The notes beneath the pieces were generated by a model. That model saw only the letters and a program-made list of their open reading frames with translations. It was not told the DNA's origin and made no database searches. This document shows positions 32,375-44,249 of a stretch of DNA of 64,000 bases, one piece after another. The stretch is from Pleurodeles waltl. Its lineage: Eukaryota; Chordata; Amphibia; Caudata; Salamandridae. The first letter of the stretch is position 1; each line of letters opens with the position of its first letter. A program made the position numbers and the translations under genes. The DNA is taken from NCBI RefSeq assembly GCF_031143425.1, contig NC_090444.1, positions 1,312,989,324-1,313,053,323 of the forward strand, written 5' to 3'.

Positions 32375-32842
32375 GACAGTGGAACTGACCATTCCTCTGA
32401 TTATTTTTCTTTTCAGTGTGGCTGTAGCATGATGGCAGTCAATTCCTTTGCTTCTCAACTGACTGTCACCTATGCCTTCTCATTTTGCAGACGTTGGTGT
32501 TATTACAACTGTGTACTGATGTGATGACTACAGGCAGCTACAGGCCATTATATGTATGCAATCACAAAGTTATGGACAATTACACAAGATGTAACTGTTG
32601 ATATTTTTGCACATTTTCGTCACATAAAGCACTATCACTCAAGTTGTGTTCAAGGGTGTTTATTGAAGTGAAACATATAGGAGGAATAGTGCAATGGAAT
32701 GGGGTGATGGTAGAGGAAAGTCCAGGGTATTGGTCCAGTCTGTGTGTAGCACAGGACTAGTGTCTAAGGGCCCATAGGAAGGAGAGCAATGGCAGTTCAA
32801 AGTGGACAAGGTGAGTGGAACACAAGGAGGACATTCAGGAGG
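32375..32842. other. Convergent 3' flanks of transposase and Myb-like gene 2
   Basis: Contains a possible extra acceptor (CATTTTGCAG ending at 32490) for the transposase. ATAAA lies near 32624 on + and AATAAA on - (plus TTTATT, 32659-32664). Confidence 0.45.
32659..32664 (-). terminator. Candidate poly(A) signal of Myb-like gene 2
   Basis: AATAAA on the minus strand, about 180 bp downstream of the end of the last exon of the gene. Confidence 0.4.
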
Positions 32843-34370
32843 GTCTCATTTCCTGGCAGTGGTCTTGACAAGTGTCTCTGGCATCTGTCTGAGTCGCAGG
32901 GAACATTGCGGGCGGTTCACCTTCTGCAGGGGGAGAGGTGCTGGTGGGCAGTGGGTCCTGTGGCAGGGCCACCTGTCCACTAGCTGCAGCAGGTGTGGAG
33001 GGCTGTTCAGTTGAATGGCTAGTGGAAGCTGGGGTGCTCTGTAGTCCCTCATGATTTTGGCCATATCAGCCAGCACCCCTGCTATGGAGACCATGGTAAT
33101 GTTGATGGCCTGCAAATCTTTCCTGATCTCCTGATGGCGTACCTCCTGCAGCCCCTGGTTCTCCGACATGATGTTTAGAATCTGACCCATCTTGTCCTGG
33201 GATTGTTGGTAAGCCCCCAGGATATTGGTGAGTGCTTCCTGGCCAGTCGGTTCCCTGGACATGTCCTCCCCCTGACACACAGCTGTCCTCTGACCGTCCC
33301 TGGCCCCCTGTGCCTGCGTCCCCTGAACGGTGTGCCCACTGCCATTGACCCGAGGACCCTGGTTGTCTTGGATGTGAGGTGTGGACTGGGGTCCCTGTAC
33401 AGGTGGGCACACTGCTGATTGACGTGTCCTGGGGACAGAGGTCTGGGGACATTGGGTGGCTGCTGTGGTATTGGATACTGAGGGGGAGGCTCTGTGGTGG
33501 AGTGGGTGTGGGCTGGGGTTGCCGACTAACCAGTGGTCCCTGATGGGCCAGGTAGTTCATCCAGATCCAGAAGTTCAGAGTTACGGTCATCACTGGGGGC
33601 ATCGTCTGTTGGGGGACTGGGTAGCCGTGGCACCTCCTCGCTGCTGAGATTGGCTCAGGCACCTATGGGGATGTAAGTGGTGTATCATGCTACATGTCTG
33701 TGACATTTTCTACATCCCTAGCTTCCCCTATATCATTGCTGTTGGCCTGCCACCTTTGTTTGTGTACGGTGATGTATTGTCGGATTGTTAGTTCTCCATG
33801 CTGTGCATGCATTGGTGGTGGGTGTGCATGCAGGGCTGGGAGGGATGTTCATGCAGTGGGTATGGCATGCAGGTCATGGCATTGAGGATAGTCAATTGTG
33901 GTGGTGCACTGGGTGGGATGGAGTGGAGTGATGGGTGTCAGGGTGAGGGGTGGTGGTGGCATGCATGTATGTGGGGGATAGGTAGTAAATGTTGACTCAC
34001 CAGTGTCCAGTCCTCTGGCTAATCCCTCAGGATGCAGTATTGCCAAGACTTGCTCCTCCCATGCTGTCAGCTGTGGGGGAGGAGGTGGGGGTCCACAGCC
34101 AGTTCTCTGGATGGTGAGCTGGTGCCCTGCTGCCATGGGACGTACCTTCCCCCGTAGGTCGTTCCACCTCTTCCTGATGTCATTCCTTGTTCTTGGATGC
34201 TGTCCCACGGCGTTCACCCTTTCAACGATTCTCCCCCATAGCTCCATCTTACTTTCAATCGAGATTTGCTGTACCTGGGTGCCAAACAGCTGTGGCTCTA
34301 CCCTGACTAATTCCTCCACCATGACCCGCAACTCCTCATCTGTGAAACGGGGGTGTCTTTGTGGGGACAT
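32843..34370 (-). pseudogene. Myb/SANT-like Harbinger accessory gene 2, two exons, broken
   Basis: Exon 1 is 34370-34001: MSPQRHPRFTDEELRVMVEE..., then an SKMELWGRIVERVNAVGQHP-RT stretch and IRKRWNDLRGKVR. It is a Myb/SANT-like domain of the NAIF1 type, followed by a Pro run and LTAWEEQVLAILHPEGLA. The donor is GTGAGTC at 34000. Exon 2 starts at 33662 after CCCCATAG. In the phase set by the splice it reads an acidic stretch (SSEEVPRLPSPPTDDAP...) but begins with a TGA (33657-33655) and has a TAG at 33528-33526. A later frameshift leads to a helical C-terminal frame (GAYQQSQDKMGQILNIMSE..., ending near 32846) that may mediate oligomerisation. The domain is unlike that of gene 1. DNA-binding partner by family; this copy is dead. 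Confidence 0.7.
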
Positions 34371-34846
34371 GGGTGTTGTGTGGTGTGTGTTGGGCAGTGG
34401 ATGTTGTATAATGTGGTGGGGTGTGTGACGTATGGATGGGTGTTTGGGGTGTGTGTAGTTGTTGCTGTGCTTTGAGTGTCTATCTCTTGGCTATTTTTCA
34501 TGTTCATAAAGGGTTGTGTGTAATGGGGTGCGTGTTTTATAATAATGTGGGGGGGGGGGGTGTTTATCAGTGTCAGGTGTGTGGTTTTAGTTTTAGCCAA
34601 TGTTGCGTTGTTTTGTATTTTGGTGGCCATCCTGACCGGCTCAGTGTGTATCGCCAATGGTTTACCGCCGTTGAATGTCCACCATGGTAATTCGTGGGTT
34701 ATAATGTGGAGGGCGTTGTTTTGTTGGCGTAACGGTATGGGTGTTCGTACCGACACTTTACCACTAAACTTTGGTCTGCCGGATATGTGTTTGTGGCAAT
34801 ATTCTGTTGGTTTTGTGTGTGTGTGTCATAATATGGTTTGGTTAAA
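34371..34846. other. 5' flank of Myb-like gene 2 and possible element end
   Basis: T/G-rich on + (A/C-rich in the direction of the gene), with a G13-14 run around 34547-34560 and a TG repeat at 34816-34827. CATAATATGG near 34828 and TTATAATGTGG near 34700 resemble inverted Harbinger-type termini, but neither can be paired securely with the left end. Confidence 0.35.
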
Positions 34847-35359
34847 AAATCCAGCCGCAGAGTCCCAAGTTATCTAATTAGTCTGTCACCTAGGTTTGAA
34901 AATTTCAAATTAGGGAGTACCCACACAGTTCCAAAAATTGCATTTGCTAAGTCAAGAACATGTATACTGTATATAGATTCCAAAATGTCCGATGCAACTG
35001 CATGCAGCGGTGTAGGGGGAAAAAAGTTAATGCTAGTGTTCCTTTATGGCCTAAAAAATCTATGGCACGCTACGGGTGCAAAAAACAATCAAATAATGTA
35101 AAAAATGTAATTGCTGGTGTCTCACTAGGGACTAAGAGAAATCCTATTGGAGGCAAGGAGGTGCAGAGGAAAATGGAAAAATATGCAATAATAATAAATA
35201 AACACTGTACATACATACTACAATCATCCTCAGCCACATTAAACTGATATCACAACAGGGGGGAAAGTAAAATATAACAAATAACAAAAAGGCATAGCCC
35301 TCTTCTATCAACATCCCTAGAAAATGGCTTTGAAAACTGGAAAAAAAAGATCTAACACA
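34847..35359. other. No recognised feature
   Basis: AT-rich, short frames only. Confidence 0.4.
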
Positions 35360-35900
35360 TTCGTTGGCTACACAAAATGGCCACCAACCACGTGCTCAAA
35401 CAACAACAAGCAACAAGGCATGGACAACAAAAAACACATAGAGGCCTTTGCACATTGGCTGGCTACACAAAATGGCCACCAGCCACATGTTCAAGCAACA
35501 ACAAGCAAGAAGGCATGGACAACAAAGTACTTTTGCAGGTCTATGGCAAAAGCATATTAGTTGGCCAAACTAAATGTCCGCCGGCCACATGCTCAAACAA
35601 CAATAAGCAAGAAGACCTGAACAACAAAAACAAATGCACATGCAGACCTAAGGCAAAAGCACACTGGCTAGCTACACAAATGGCCACATGTTAAATATGT
35701 CAAAAGCACACTTACTACTACCCAAAATGGCTGCCGGTCACAAGTTCAAATAAGAACAAGCACGGGGGCATGGATAACAAGGAACACATGCAGGCCTGGA
35801 CACTTACTACATAAAATGGCCACCAGCCACATGGCATGAGAACAAAAAACAAAATGGTGGCCTATGGCAAACACACACACACACTGGCCAGACAAAAATA
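35360..35900. repeat. ~100-bp minisatellite, five to six diverged units
   Basis: Recurring words are TGGCTACACAAAATGGCCAC, CAGCCACATG, AACAACAACAAGCAA, GGCATGGACAACAA and TATGGCAAAAGCACA. Unit starts are near 35364, 35458, 35562, 35660, 35710 and 35800. Short frames within it are by-products. Confidence 0.8.
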
Positions 35901-37100
35901 TAGCCAGTTGGCCAGCAAACAAAGACAGCATAGTGAATGAAGAAGAAAACACTACCATTAATTCAGCAATGCCAAAAATGAAAATTAAGTCAGCTATAAA
36001 CAGTTTTCAACAACAGACATCCTCCCAAGGCATCAAAATATTATCCCACCAAAATATACTTTTTGCAGAAAAAAATGTGAAATACAAAAAACAATTGCAT
36101 TTAAGGCAATGCCATCTCCAAATCATAGATGTTTTAAAACAACATATACCACAGAAACAGTTGTTTCATATACCCATATAGACCTGGCTGGATGGCCGTG
36201 TGCAGACTATATACATGGTAAAATAAATGAATAGTATAAAAACATGGAGAAAAAGTATTTACCTGTGCACTCTTTTTGCCTTATAAAAACTTTTTAAAAA
36301 ATACGTAAAAAAAGGCCCCGACCACAACTCCAGGCTCCCAGTATAACCGCAATCAAGTTTAAAAATTGGATAAAAGGTACAAATGCACACTGGTGCATGC
36401 TCTCTATCAAACAACACTGTATGCAAAAGTTGTTTAATTTACTTGCTGTGATGAGGCAAAAAAAGACCTTAAAATCCAATGGTATAGGCATCAGAAATTG
36501 TATGCAAAGAGAGTGATCCTTTCACCTTGAAATCCACATGGAAAGTGACCCGCCCCTTAGAGTAGAATATTCCCTTGAAAGGGTATTTTCAAGTTGATTT
36601 AGCTGTTTCTCGAGTAGAAAATCTACTTGAGAAGTAGCCACGTCTGCTTGGGGCCAACATTATTACAAAATGGTGCTGGAAGGCTCTGTGGCAACTGGGA
36701 ATGGCATCAGAGACTGTCAATCTTGCTTGTGCTCGCAAGCATGTGTTTATTGAGCCTCGAGTTGTTCCCGTGAACATCACAATGTTTAACGGCAAAATAA
36801 TTCCACCATGCATTGATTGGTGGAATTTGGCACAGAGCTCCACGTTACAAGCATAACGTGAAGATACCGAATTCCGCCAATTAAGTGAGTGGGCCTAATT
36901 AATGTATCACTGTGCTCTCACAGCAACGAATAACGCAGTATAAAACAGAAAGTGTTTTCCAACAGGTGAGTTCTAACCACATCTTTCAAATCACAACCTT
37001 GCTGATTGCAACTAAGCTTGACTTTGCAAACAGTAGTTCGTATCTCCCTGGAATGCCAATTTCAGCTAATTTCTGCCAATTTCAGCAATTGGCGGCTTGT
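35901..37100. other. No recognised gene
   Basis: Bases 36500-36640 contain purine-rich, partly inverted words around CTCGAGTAGAAAATCTACTTGAG (36609). Nothing else is supported. Confidence 0.4.
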
Positions 37101-37470
37101 ACCCATACATAGGACACATTTTCAATATCACAATGGCATTAGAAGCAATGCCATTAGAAGCATCATGCAGTTACTACACATCTATTGGTTTTTCCCTAGT
37201 ATTTACATAGCGCAAACCCGAGCTCGCACAGTATGAGAGTATTTAATATGAGCACTAGTTACATTACACGGGACTCAAATTTTTTAAAAATCACCTTACC
37301 TTATCCTCTTTCCACACCGTGGGCCGACAATAAAAAATCCACTGTGCTGTCTGCTGCACTGAAGAGATCTGAATGCTCTGCATGGGTAAACTAGCACCAT
37401 GCACCCCTGCTAATAAAAGCAGTGCTCCTATGCTGTTTATAATAGTAAACAGCATAAGAGCACTGCATGG
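37101..37470 (-). repeat. Interspersed repeat R2, copy 1 (part a)
   Basis: Inverted counterpart of 49000-49345. Shared words include TTACATAGC, GAGCTCGCACAGTATGAGAG (with its inverse), GGACTCAA, CACCTTACCTTATC and a palindrome around 37430-37459 (TGCTGTTTA / TAAACAGCA). No coding capacity. Part b of the same repeat is at 38800-39075. Confidence 0.7.
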
Positions 37471-38270
37471 ATTGGCTGGGACAGATTAACACAGCACTAT
37501 ATCTGAGACAATGGGGCTGTGTGCCACATTCCCCATCTCACTGACTGTCACAATACCTTGGTTCAATTCCATCAGGAGCAGAAGAAAGATCCTCAGTCCC
37601 AACCCAGGCTACTCGCAACAAAGGGAGTTCTCTATTTCAAGCACCCTTGGGGGGGGAATGGGGAAAATAAGAGACTGCTCAGAGGTCTGCTTCTTCTTCA
37701 GCTCTGCCTGTCAAACTCTTCTCAAATTATCTTGGAAGCGGCACCTGAAAAGATTACAACCACAATTACTAGGGACACACTGCTTTCCACAATCCTACAG
37801 CATTCAACTAATAATTAGTTATGTTTACTTCTGCTTTTAACCTCAAAACCGTTTACCTGAATTTTCTGAGGAATTTGCCTCTCTCTTACATGGTAATTGT
37901 TAATATTAGTAAAAGGTTGCTCAGAGGACGTTCTTTAAACTTGAAGTAATAATCAATTTGATTTTGTTGAATTTTGCAGACTCCTTGCACGTATATGTAA
38001 TCAGTTTGTTTTGCCTTCACTTCCTCTATTTAGAATTGTTGCTATATATCTATATATAGGAGTTGAAAATAGCCATGTGACATATAAAGATGCGATAATT
38101 GCTGACCGTCTTTTTTCATTAACTTTTATCAGGTATCAATATCCTTGTATTCCATACATGAGTGTTGCAGAAAATACCTCTCTCAATTCAGGTGACGGAA
38201 GTAATTTAATATGCATTCTCAAACGTGAAAGAAAATTACTAGTTTCTGACTTCTGAGATTTCTTGGCTTT
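37471..38270. other. Unrecognised insert within R2 copy 1
   Basis: Absent from the R2 copy at 48.4-49.3 kb, so it is either a later insertion here or a deletion there. No domain or terminal repeat seen. Confidence 0.35.
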
Positions 38271-38513
38271 CAAAGAATAACACCGCCGAATACTTCAGAA
38301 CTTTTAGCGTCTTTGAACAGTTACAAATATTGCCTGCACCTTAACTGAATGTTTCTTGCATTTTCCGCGTAGCAGGGACTTTGCTGGAAACGTTTAAGAA
38401 CACCACCAAATACTTCGGAACTTTTACCGGCTTCAAAGAGTTACAAATATTGCCTGTGGCTTACTTGGATGGTCCTTGCAATTTCTGCGTAGCAGGGACT
38501 TTGCTGAAAACTT
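38271..38513 (+). repeat. Tandem duplication, ~121 bp, two copies
   Basis: Both copies have AATACTTC-GAACTTTTA, TTACAAATATTGCCTG and GCGTAGCAGGGACTTTGCTG, at about 121-bp spacing, roughly 80% alike. Confidence 0.75.
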
Positions 38514-38799
38514 TTACCTCATGTAATGCGCTCTCTCCAAACACCTCTGGATTTCAGTCAGAGCACAGTTATAGTGCAGGGCACCTGAGCCACATGCACG
38601 TATTAACAACTTCTCAATCTCAAGAGTGCAAACACTAGACCTGTAAATATGTAACTGCCCAACCTGGTGGCCATCTTGGAATTCTCTCTCTGTTCTTTTG
38701 TTCTAATGTCTGTAATATAATTCAAAAAACAATCTGCCAATAAGGACATTGCCTTTTCCACTGTGGATACTTCTTGACCTGCAGGTATTTTACTTTTCT

Positions 38800-39075
38800 T
38801 TCATACTTTACAGGAGTCTGTACATTGCAACTCTGAGGGTTCTTGACACTGACAGTGATGACTGGGAAAGCCTGAACTTCACATGTCAGGCTGGCCACAA
38901 GCGAAATACTGGCCACCCTGTCAGGTGCAGTTCAAATACACAGCCCCAGCTGGTCACAGCAGTAAACCATACCTCGAGCAGCATACCTCTTATCTGCCAG
39001 CATAGCGTGTGCCATATAATTGCTGGCAGGCAGGAGGTCAACACCCCCTTGTCCCTATGGAGAAACCACCCCTGA
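38800..39075 (-). repeat. Interspersed repeat R2, copy 1 (part b), with hAT-empty site
   Basis: Inverted counterpart of 48385-48990. Shared words (read on -) are TGTCAGGCTGGC, AATACTGGCCA, CACAGCCCCAGCTGGTCACA and CCCTATGGAGAAACC. At about 39010-39025 it reads straight through (GGCACACG on -), where the other copy carries a 314-bp insertion. Confidence 0.75.
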
Positions 39076-39292
39076 TTTTAGCACATCTGTTTTGAAATCA
39101 GAGCCCCTCAAGAAAACAACTACAATGTCTCTTGAATATCAACATGTAGCATGAGGAAACCATTACGAACCAAAACCTGACACCAAGCTTGATACAACTT
39201 TGTTGTGGAAGTCTGGATAGGGTGGGATATAAAGATTTAAATCTCTCTATATGTGATAAAGATTAGAACGACACTGTGTGTGTCTCATTATC
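39076..39292. other. Short unassigned gap
   Basis: No feature seen. Confidence 0.4.
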
Positions 39293-40610
39293 TGTTAGAA
39301 AATTACCTTCTATGAAGGGTCACCCCAAGCTTTTTGCCTTCCTCCTCCTCTTTTTCTGACCTTGTTTTTGTTGGCTTTGGGTCTCTGAGCACTTTACCAC
39401 TGCTGACCAGTGCTAAAGTGCATGTGTTTCTCCCCTAAAAATGGAAATATTGGTGTTTACACAATTGGCATATTAAAGTTACTTATAGATCCCTTGTAAA
39501 GTGGTATACCACATACCTATGGCCTGAAAATTAAATGCTACCAGTGGGCCTGCAGCACTGACTGTACAATCCACTTAAGTAACCCTTTAAACATGCCTCA
39601 GGCCTGACACTGCAGAACCTGTGTGTGCAGTTTACTGCCATTTTGACCTGGCATTTAAAGCCCTTTGCCAAGCTTTAAACACCCATTTTATTACACATAG
39701 GTCACACCTTAAGGTAGGCCCTAGGTAGCTCGTAGGGCAGAGTGCTGTGTAGGTAAAAGGTAGGGCATGTACTTTAACATTTTGCATGTCCTAGTAGTGA
39801 AAACATTCAAATTTTCTTTTCACTACATTGAGGGCTACTCCTCTCATAGGTTAAATTGGGAATACTTTAATACCCATTTATGCTGTAAATCCTGATTACA
39901 AAGTAGTAGCGGTGTCATTTTTCATATCTTTGGATTGGTAACGATAGATCTCCTTACTGGTAAAGTCGGATTTAACATTACTATGTTCGTAATGCCCCTT
40001 TTAGAAAGCTTGCAGCTTACAGCATTGTGTGCCTGCAGCCTGTCTCCAATACACATCTGAGGTGGGTGACAGCTACACTTTTTGCATTGCCTCTAGACAG
40101 CCATAAATCTAGGAAGGTTAGGTGTGTCTGAGTACTCATCTACATTCATCTGCATTCTGACGACTCTTCCTGGGCAGGAAGGGCAGGAGGGGAGGATACT
40201 TCCACCTGAAAAGGCAGTGTATGTCCTCATACAAAGGGCTGATTACCCCCTACTGATAGTCTGGGGCCAGGGCTGTGGAAGAAAAGATGCTTATGCACTT
40301 CAAAGACCCTTCTTTGAATGTACCCCCATTTCAAAGGCACATTTGGGTATAAGCACTGGGGCTCTTACCCCACCAAATCAGACACTTCTGGACCTACAAC
40401 TCGGCGCTCTCAGAATTCCTGCGGTGCTGAATCAAGGACTTTCACTCTGCTGGACTGCTGACATGGAAATATTGTTTTTCTTCTGTGCTGCTCTGTTGTT
40501 CTCTGACCTTGCTGGATTGTGCATTGCACCCCAAAGTGGTCTCCAAAGGCTTGTTGGCTTGACTCCTTTTATTAGAAACGCAGGGATATCAAAGTTTCTA
40601 CCCTTGCTCC

Positions 40611-40920
40611 TGTGCCCAATTCACTGGAAGTGGACTGAGATACTTACACCAGCAGAATCGACGTACCTCCTACCTGCTGGATGCGACTATTGTGGTAGGA
40701 ATAAAATTGGTGCATCACATTTGGGGCCCAAGCAACACCTCCAGGACCACCCCATCGACCGACGAATCCCTTGCCGGCTGAATGCTGTGCCCAATTCACT
40801 GGAAGTGGACTGAGATACTTACACCAGCAGAATCGACGTACCTCCTACCTGCTGGATGCGACTATTGTGGTAGGAATAAAATTGGTGCATCACATTTGGG
40901 GCCCAAGCAACACCTCCAGG
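40611..40920 (+). repeat. Perfect 135-bp direct duplication, 40-bp spacer
   Basis: Bases 40611-40745 and 40786-40920 are identical by eye, starting TGTGCCCAATTCACTGGAAG and ending CAACACCTCCAGG. Either a recent duplication or an assembly effect. Confidence 0.9.
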
Positions 40921-41466
40921 TGTAGCATTGACTTTAGCATTTAGCATTGACGCAGCGCTGCACCCACTGCATTGTTGCCATCGCTGGGGGAAAATCACTG
41001 CATCCCTTCGACAGCATGGAGAAACCTGTTGCATAAGCTTTCAAATCAACTCATCGCTGCTTTGATGTTCGTCTTTGGAAACCAGCACATCGCCATTAAT
41101 GTGTGTGTAAAATTAACATATCCCTCCAACTGCGGTAGTGACATTGATGCATCTACTGATGCATCGTCCCTGCATCTCGTGCTTGTGATCAGGATCAAGG
41201 TTTTCTGTTCCATGGGCCTGCATGGCTCCTGTACCCAGCCCGTGCTCCATGATGGTCAGCTTGAACTGTTGACTTTGCCCAGTCCAGCACGACCGCAAGT
41301 AACCCCTAAAGCACTATTTTCTGCTAAGTGCTAGAACTCTTTTATTAATCTAAAATTCATATCTCAAACTCTACTCATTGGATTTTTGTGGTTTTGGTCT
41401 TCAATTCATGTAAAATCTTAATCTATTTTTCTAACTGTGGAGTCTTTTTGTGGTGTTTTCATTGTG

Positions 41467-41470
<4 letters not shown>

Positions 41471-41505
<35 letters not shown>
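41471..41505. repeat. TG dinucleotide microsatellite
   Basis: About 17 uninterrupted TG units. Confidence 0.95.
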
Positions 41506-41506
<1 letters not shown>

Positions 41507-41679
41507 CCACAAATACTTTATACATTGCCTCTTAATATAAGCCTGACTGCTCTGTGCCAAGCTACCAGAGGGTGAACACAGATAATCTATAGTGTTTATC
41601 TGACTTACCCTGACTAGAGTGGTGGTCCCTACTTGAAATGGGTGCATACCCCTGTCAACTAGAGACTCAATTTTTAACA

Positions 41680-42000
41680 CCATATATCAACCAAATGCTA
41701 TCATTCTGTCTTTAAGTAACCACCCTTTACGTATCATTTCCAAAGCTAGGTACTGCATTTCTATGAGACAGCCGAACAATGCCCAGTAAATACAAATACA
41801 ATTTGATGGTGGTTGAGAAAGCCAGAGCCATTTAAGGCAAGATGAATAAGAAAATGTATGCTTTTCAAATTAATTCTAGACGTCTAAGTAGTAAAGCAAC
41901 AGGGAGGATGGAAGATGTCAGGTTTGGTTGAAATTGAGAAAAGCTAATCACATTGAAGAGTTCTGACAGCACGTTCAGTAGTGAACAAATATCTCACACT
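41680..42000. other. No recognised feature
   Basis: Spacer between two LTR-family segments. Confidence 0.4.
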
Positions 42001-43000
42001 TTTCATAAAATACAACTGAGTCTTGTAAAGTGGTATACCATATACCCAGTATTTGCAAATGAAATGCCATGAGTGGACCTGCAGAGCAGATTGAGCCACC
42101 CACAGAAGTAGCCTTTCAAGCTTGTCTTAGGCCAGCCACTGCAGTGCCCCTGTGTGCAGTTTACTGCTGCATTGGCTTGACAAGTCAAACTACTTGGCAA
42201 GGCCTAAACTCCCAGATCGTCTATTTCATTTTTCACTACAGTGAGTGCTGCTCCTCTCCCAGGTTTGTATTAAGAATTCCCTTATATATGCCTAAGTGGT
42301 CATTTCTGATCTGGGCACCTTTGGTATGTTTGGAATGATATTAAGAAATCCTGCTTACTGGTGTAGGTGGATTTTACATCATTATTTTAGAAATGTCACT
42401 TTTAGAAAGTGGGCATTTCTCTGTGCTTATAACTCTAGTGTTTTGCAGCCTGAATCCAATCCATGTCTGGGGCAGAATGACAGCTCCACTTGGGGTATAC
42501 CTTCCAGACAACCAACAGGAGGGGCTCGGTGTGACAGAAATGGCATCTGCATACTGACAGTCTTCCTTGGCTGGGGAGAGGGAGGGTCGTTCACATCGAC
42601 TGTGCCCTGCCCTTGAACAATGGACTGATTACCCCTTATTGATGTCTGGAGACAGGGATGGGGTGAAAGGGTATTGTGCTTCACATGACAGGGTTCTTTT
42701 GAAGTTACCACTTAGGCAAAGGCGTTTTTTGAGTGTATGTACAGGGGCTCTCAACCTATGATTTTTAGAGCACTTTTGGAACTGGGGCTGAACCTCTGCT
42801 GGAAGGACTGCTGGACTGCACAAAGGACTCATCTACACCACTCTTCTGTTGTTGATCAGCTACTCCTGCTGCTGCTGGGTGGCATCAAGGACTCACAGGA
42901 TGGCGTTTCTGCTTGTTGCCCTGCTGCCAGCTGCTCCCTGACTCTGGATTACCTTGGCACTGCTGGACTGTCAGAAGGAACCCTGTTGGAAGCGTTGTGT
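42001..43000 (-). repeat. Partial LTR of the 39.3/58.5-kb family, reverse orientation
   Basis: Same orientation as 39293-41679 and about colinear with it: TCTTGTAAAGTGGTATACCA (42013), GTGTGCAGTTTACTGC (42152), AAGAAATCCTGCTTACTGG (42343), TTAGAAAGTG, GACTGATTACCCCTTATTGA (42623). The match fades after about 43000. Frames over it (42296-43204) are not supported as genes. Confidence 0.65.
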
Positions 43001-44249
43001 ACTGCCCTTGGCTTTACTTATCCTGCATGGTGGGCGCTGGACATTCAGTTAATCTCTCACCAGAAAATAGTGCAGGGGAAGGTTGCTTTGTTTCTCCCTG
43101 GTACTTGTAGAGCGCCTTATCCTTGCCTGTTTCTTAGGGTATGGGGTGTGGAGGACTTACCTGTGATTCCACTTAGCTCATGTGAAGCAGCTGATCCCTG
43201 GTGAGGAGGGCGTGAGCCCTGGGGACTGTGTACCTTCCCTGTCTCCCCAGTACCGCACACCGTTGGCCGTGACAGCACGGAGGGAAGCCCCACCACATTT
43301 TGTTTCTCCAGGGCTCTCCGGGAACTGAGGTGCTGCCTGGAAATCACGGGTGGGCCGGCACTTGGAGATCACTGGCTGGTCCCACCCCGTGAGGCGCATT
43401 GTGCCCCACCCATTCATAGGGAGTTAGGCTGACAAGAGTGGGCCCAGGTTCAAGGATCTGCTGTGGGCCAGAAGACTCCCGGTATCCAGGAGGGTCATCC
43501 TGGCATCGCATGGTCACCCAGCACTAGCGGCACACACAGTAAGGTGCCCGCCAATGCCCTACCTCCACCTGCTGAAGCAGCAGCTCCACGTGCTCGCAGG
43601 CAGCTGCTGACCCCATTTGTAACAATCACAAAATCATCTATAAATCAAGATCAAACTGCGATACTCTGATGTGCTGGATTATGCACTGACTCCTTGACAA
43701 TTGAATGTTTAGTGTCCTTAAGGTCAACGGTTTTCCTATTTGGCAATAGGTTAAAATATTTCTACCTGGAGGAGATTTAGGAGCTCACCTGGAGCAGGCA
43801 GATACAAAAAAAGGCCAAAGGCTTGTTCCTGTGTCACATATTTGTGAAAATCAAAGACCATACTGTAAAGTGTTATTCCCAACAGACTGCAGGCTACATC
43901 CACCATTATCTTAGTGTTTCAAGAGTAAGGGCCGGAGACGATATAGCCTTCAGGAAGCAGATTTTACCTGAATCTTGGCAAGGCTGCTTATCACAGAGAT
44001 ACTGGTACAATGGCTATATGAATAAACCCATCAAGTGATCCCGGACCAGATATATCCACTAATGTAGAATATGAAGATCCTTTGGACACTGCATACTGTG
44101 TGAAGGATAACACTCATATATTCAATTACTTCCATTGCAGAAAACTCTTTAAGAATCTGAATATGCTTCCTGTCATAGGACTCACCCCTATATTACCTGC
44201 TCAAAGAAAGTTACTCCTAGTCCAAAATTCCTTAACGCAAGTGAATCAC
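43001..44249. other. Unassigned; GC-rich repeat-like stretch at 43.2-43.6 kb
   Basis: Bases 43195-43620 are GC-rich with no domain; a retroelement 5' untranslated region is possible. Bases 43700-44250 may be the degraded upstream part of the LINE that follows. Confidence 0.3.

Larger units (their letters stand above)
26826..34846. mobile_element. Composite PIF/Harbinger region (probably two nested families)
   Basis: From left to right: a Harbinger-like end with a first coding exon on + (27126-27208), a minisatellite (27616-28090), Myb-like gene 1 on - (30784-28090), a transposase on + (31242-32374), Myb-like gene 2 on - (34370-32843) and a possible right end near 34846 (GTCATAATATGG resembling an inverted TIR). 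The Myb1-transposase pair is also present in copy 1 at 1-2843, so it is one unit. Exon 27126 and Myb2 likely belong to a second family into which the first inserted; a three-gene element is the alternative. Outer ends are tentative because the TIRs are diverged. Confidence 0.6.
39293..41679 (-). mobile_element. LTR (same family as 58523-60745), reverse orientation
   Basis: The sequence is the reverse complement of the solo LTR at 58.5 kb with extra material. It starts TGTTAGA (39293) and ends TTTTTAACA (41679). In between are the inverse forms of CTGAGCAGTCAGGCTTA, of CACTCTAGTCAGGGTAAGTC (41600) and of GTAGCATTTAAT (39535). Flanks (TTATC / CCATA) do not match, so the target duplication is lost or the boundaries shifted. 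The 229-codon frame at 40124-40813 lies inside and is not supported as a gene. It contains a perfect 135-bp direct duplication and a TG microsatellite. Confidence 0.7.

Noticed and set aside
33066..33662. 198-codon minus frame starting with GTG as a separate gene
   Set aside because: It starts exactly at the splice acceptor of Myb-like gene 2 and is out of phase with exon 1; the coding-like composition lies in another frame.
40124..40813. 229-codon plus-strand frame
   Set aside because: It lies inside a reverse-oriented LTR and includes part of a tandem duplication; no domain, and the related LTR at 58.5 kb does not keep the frame.
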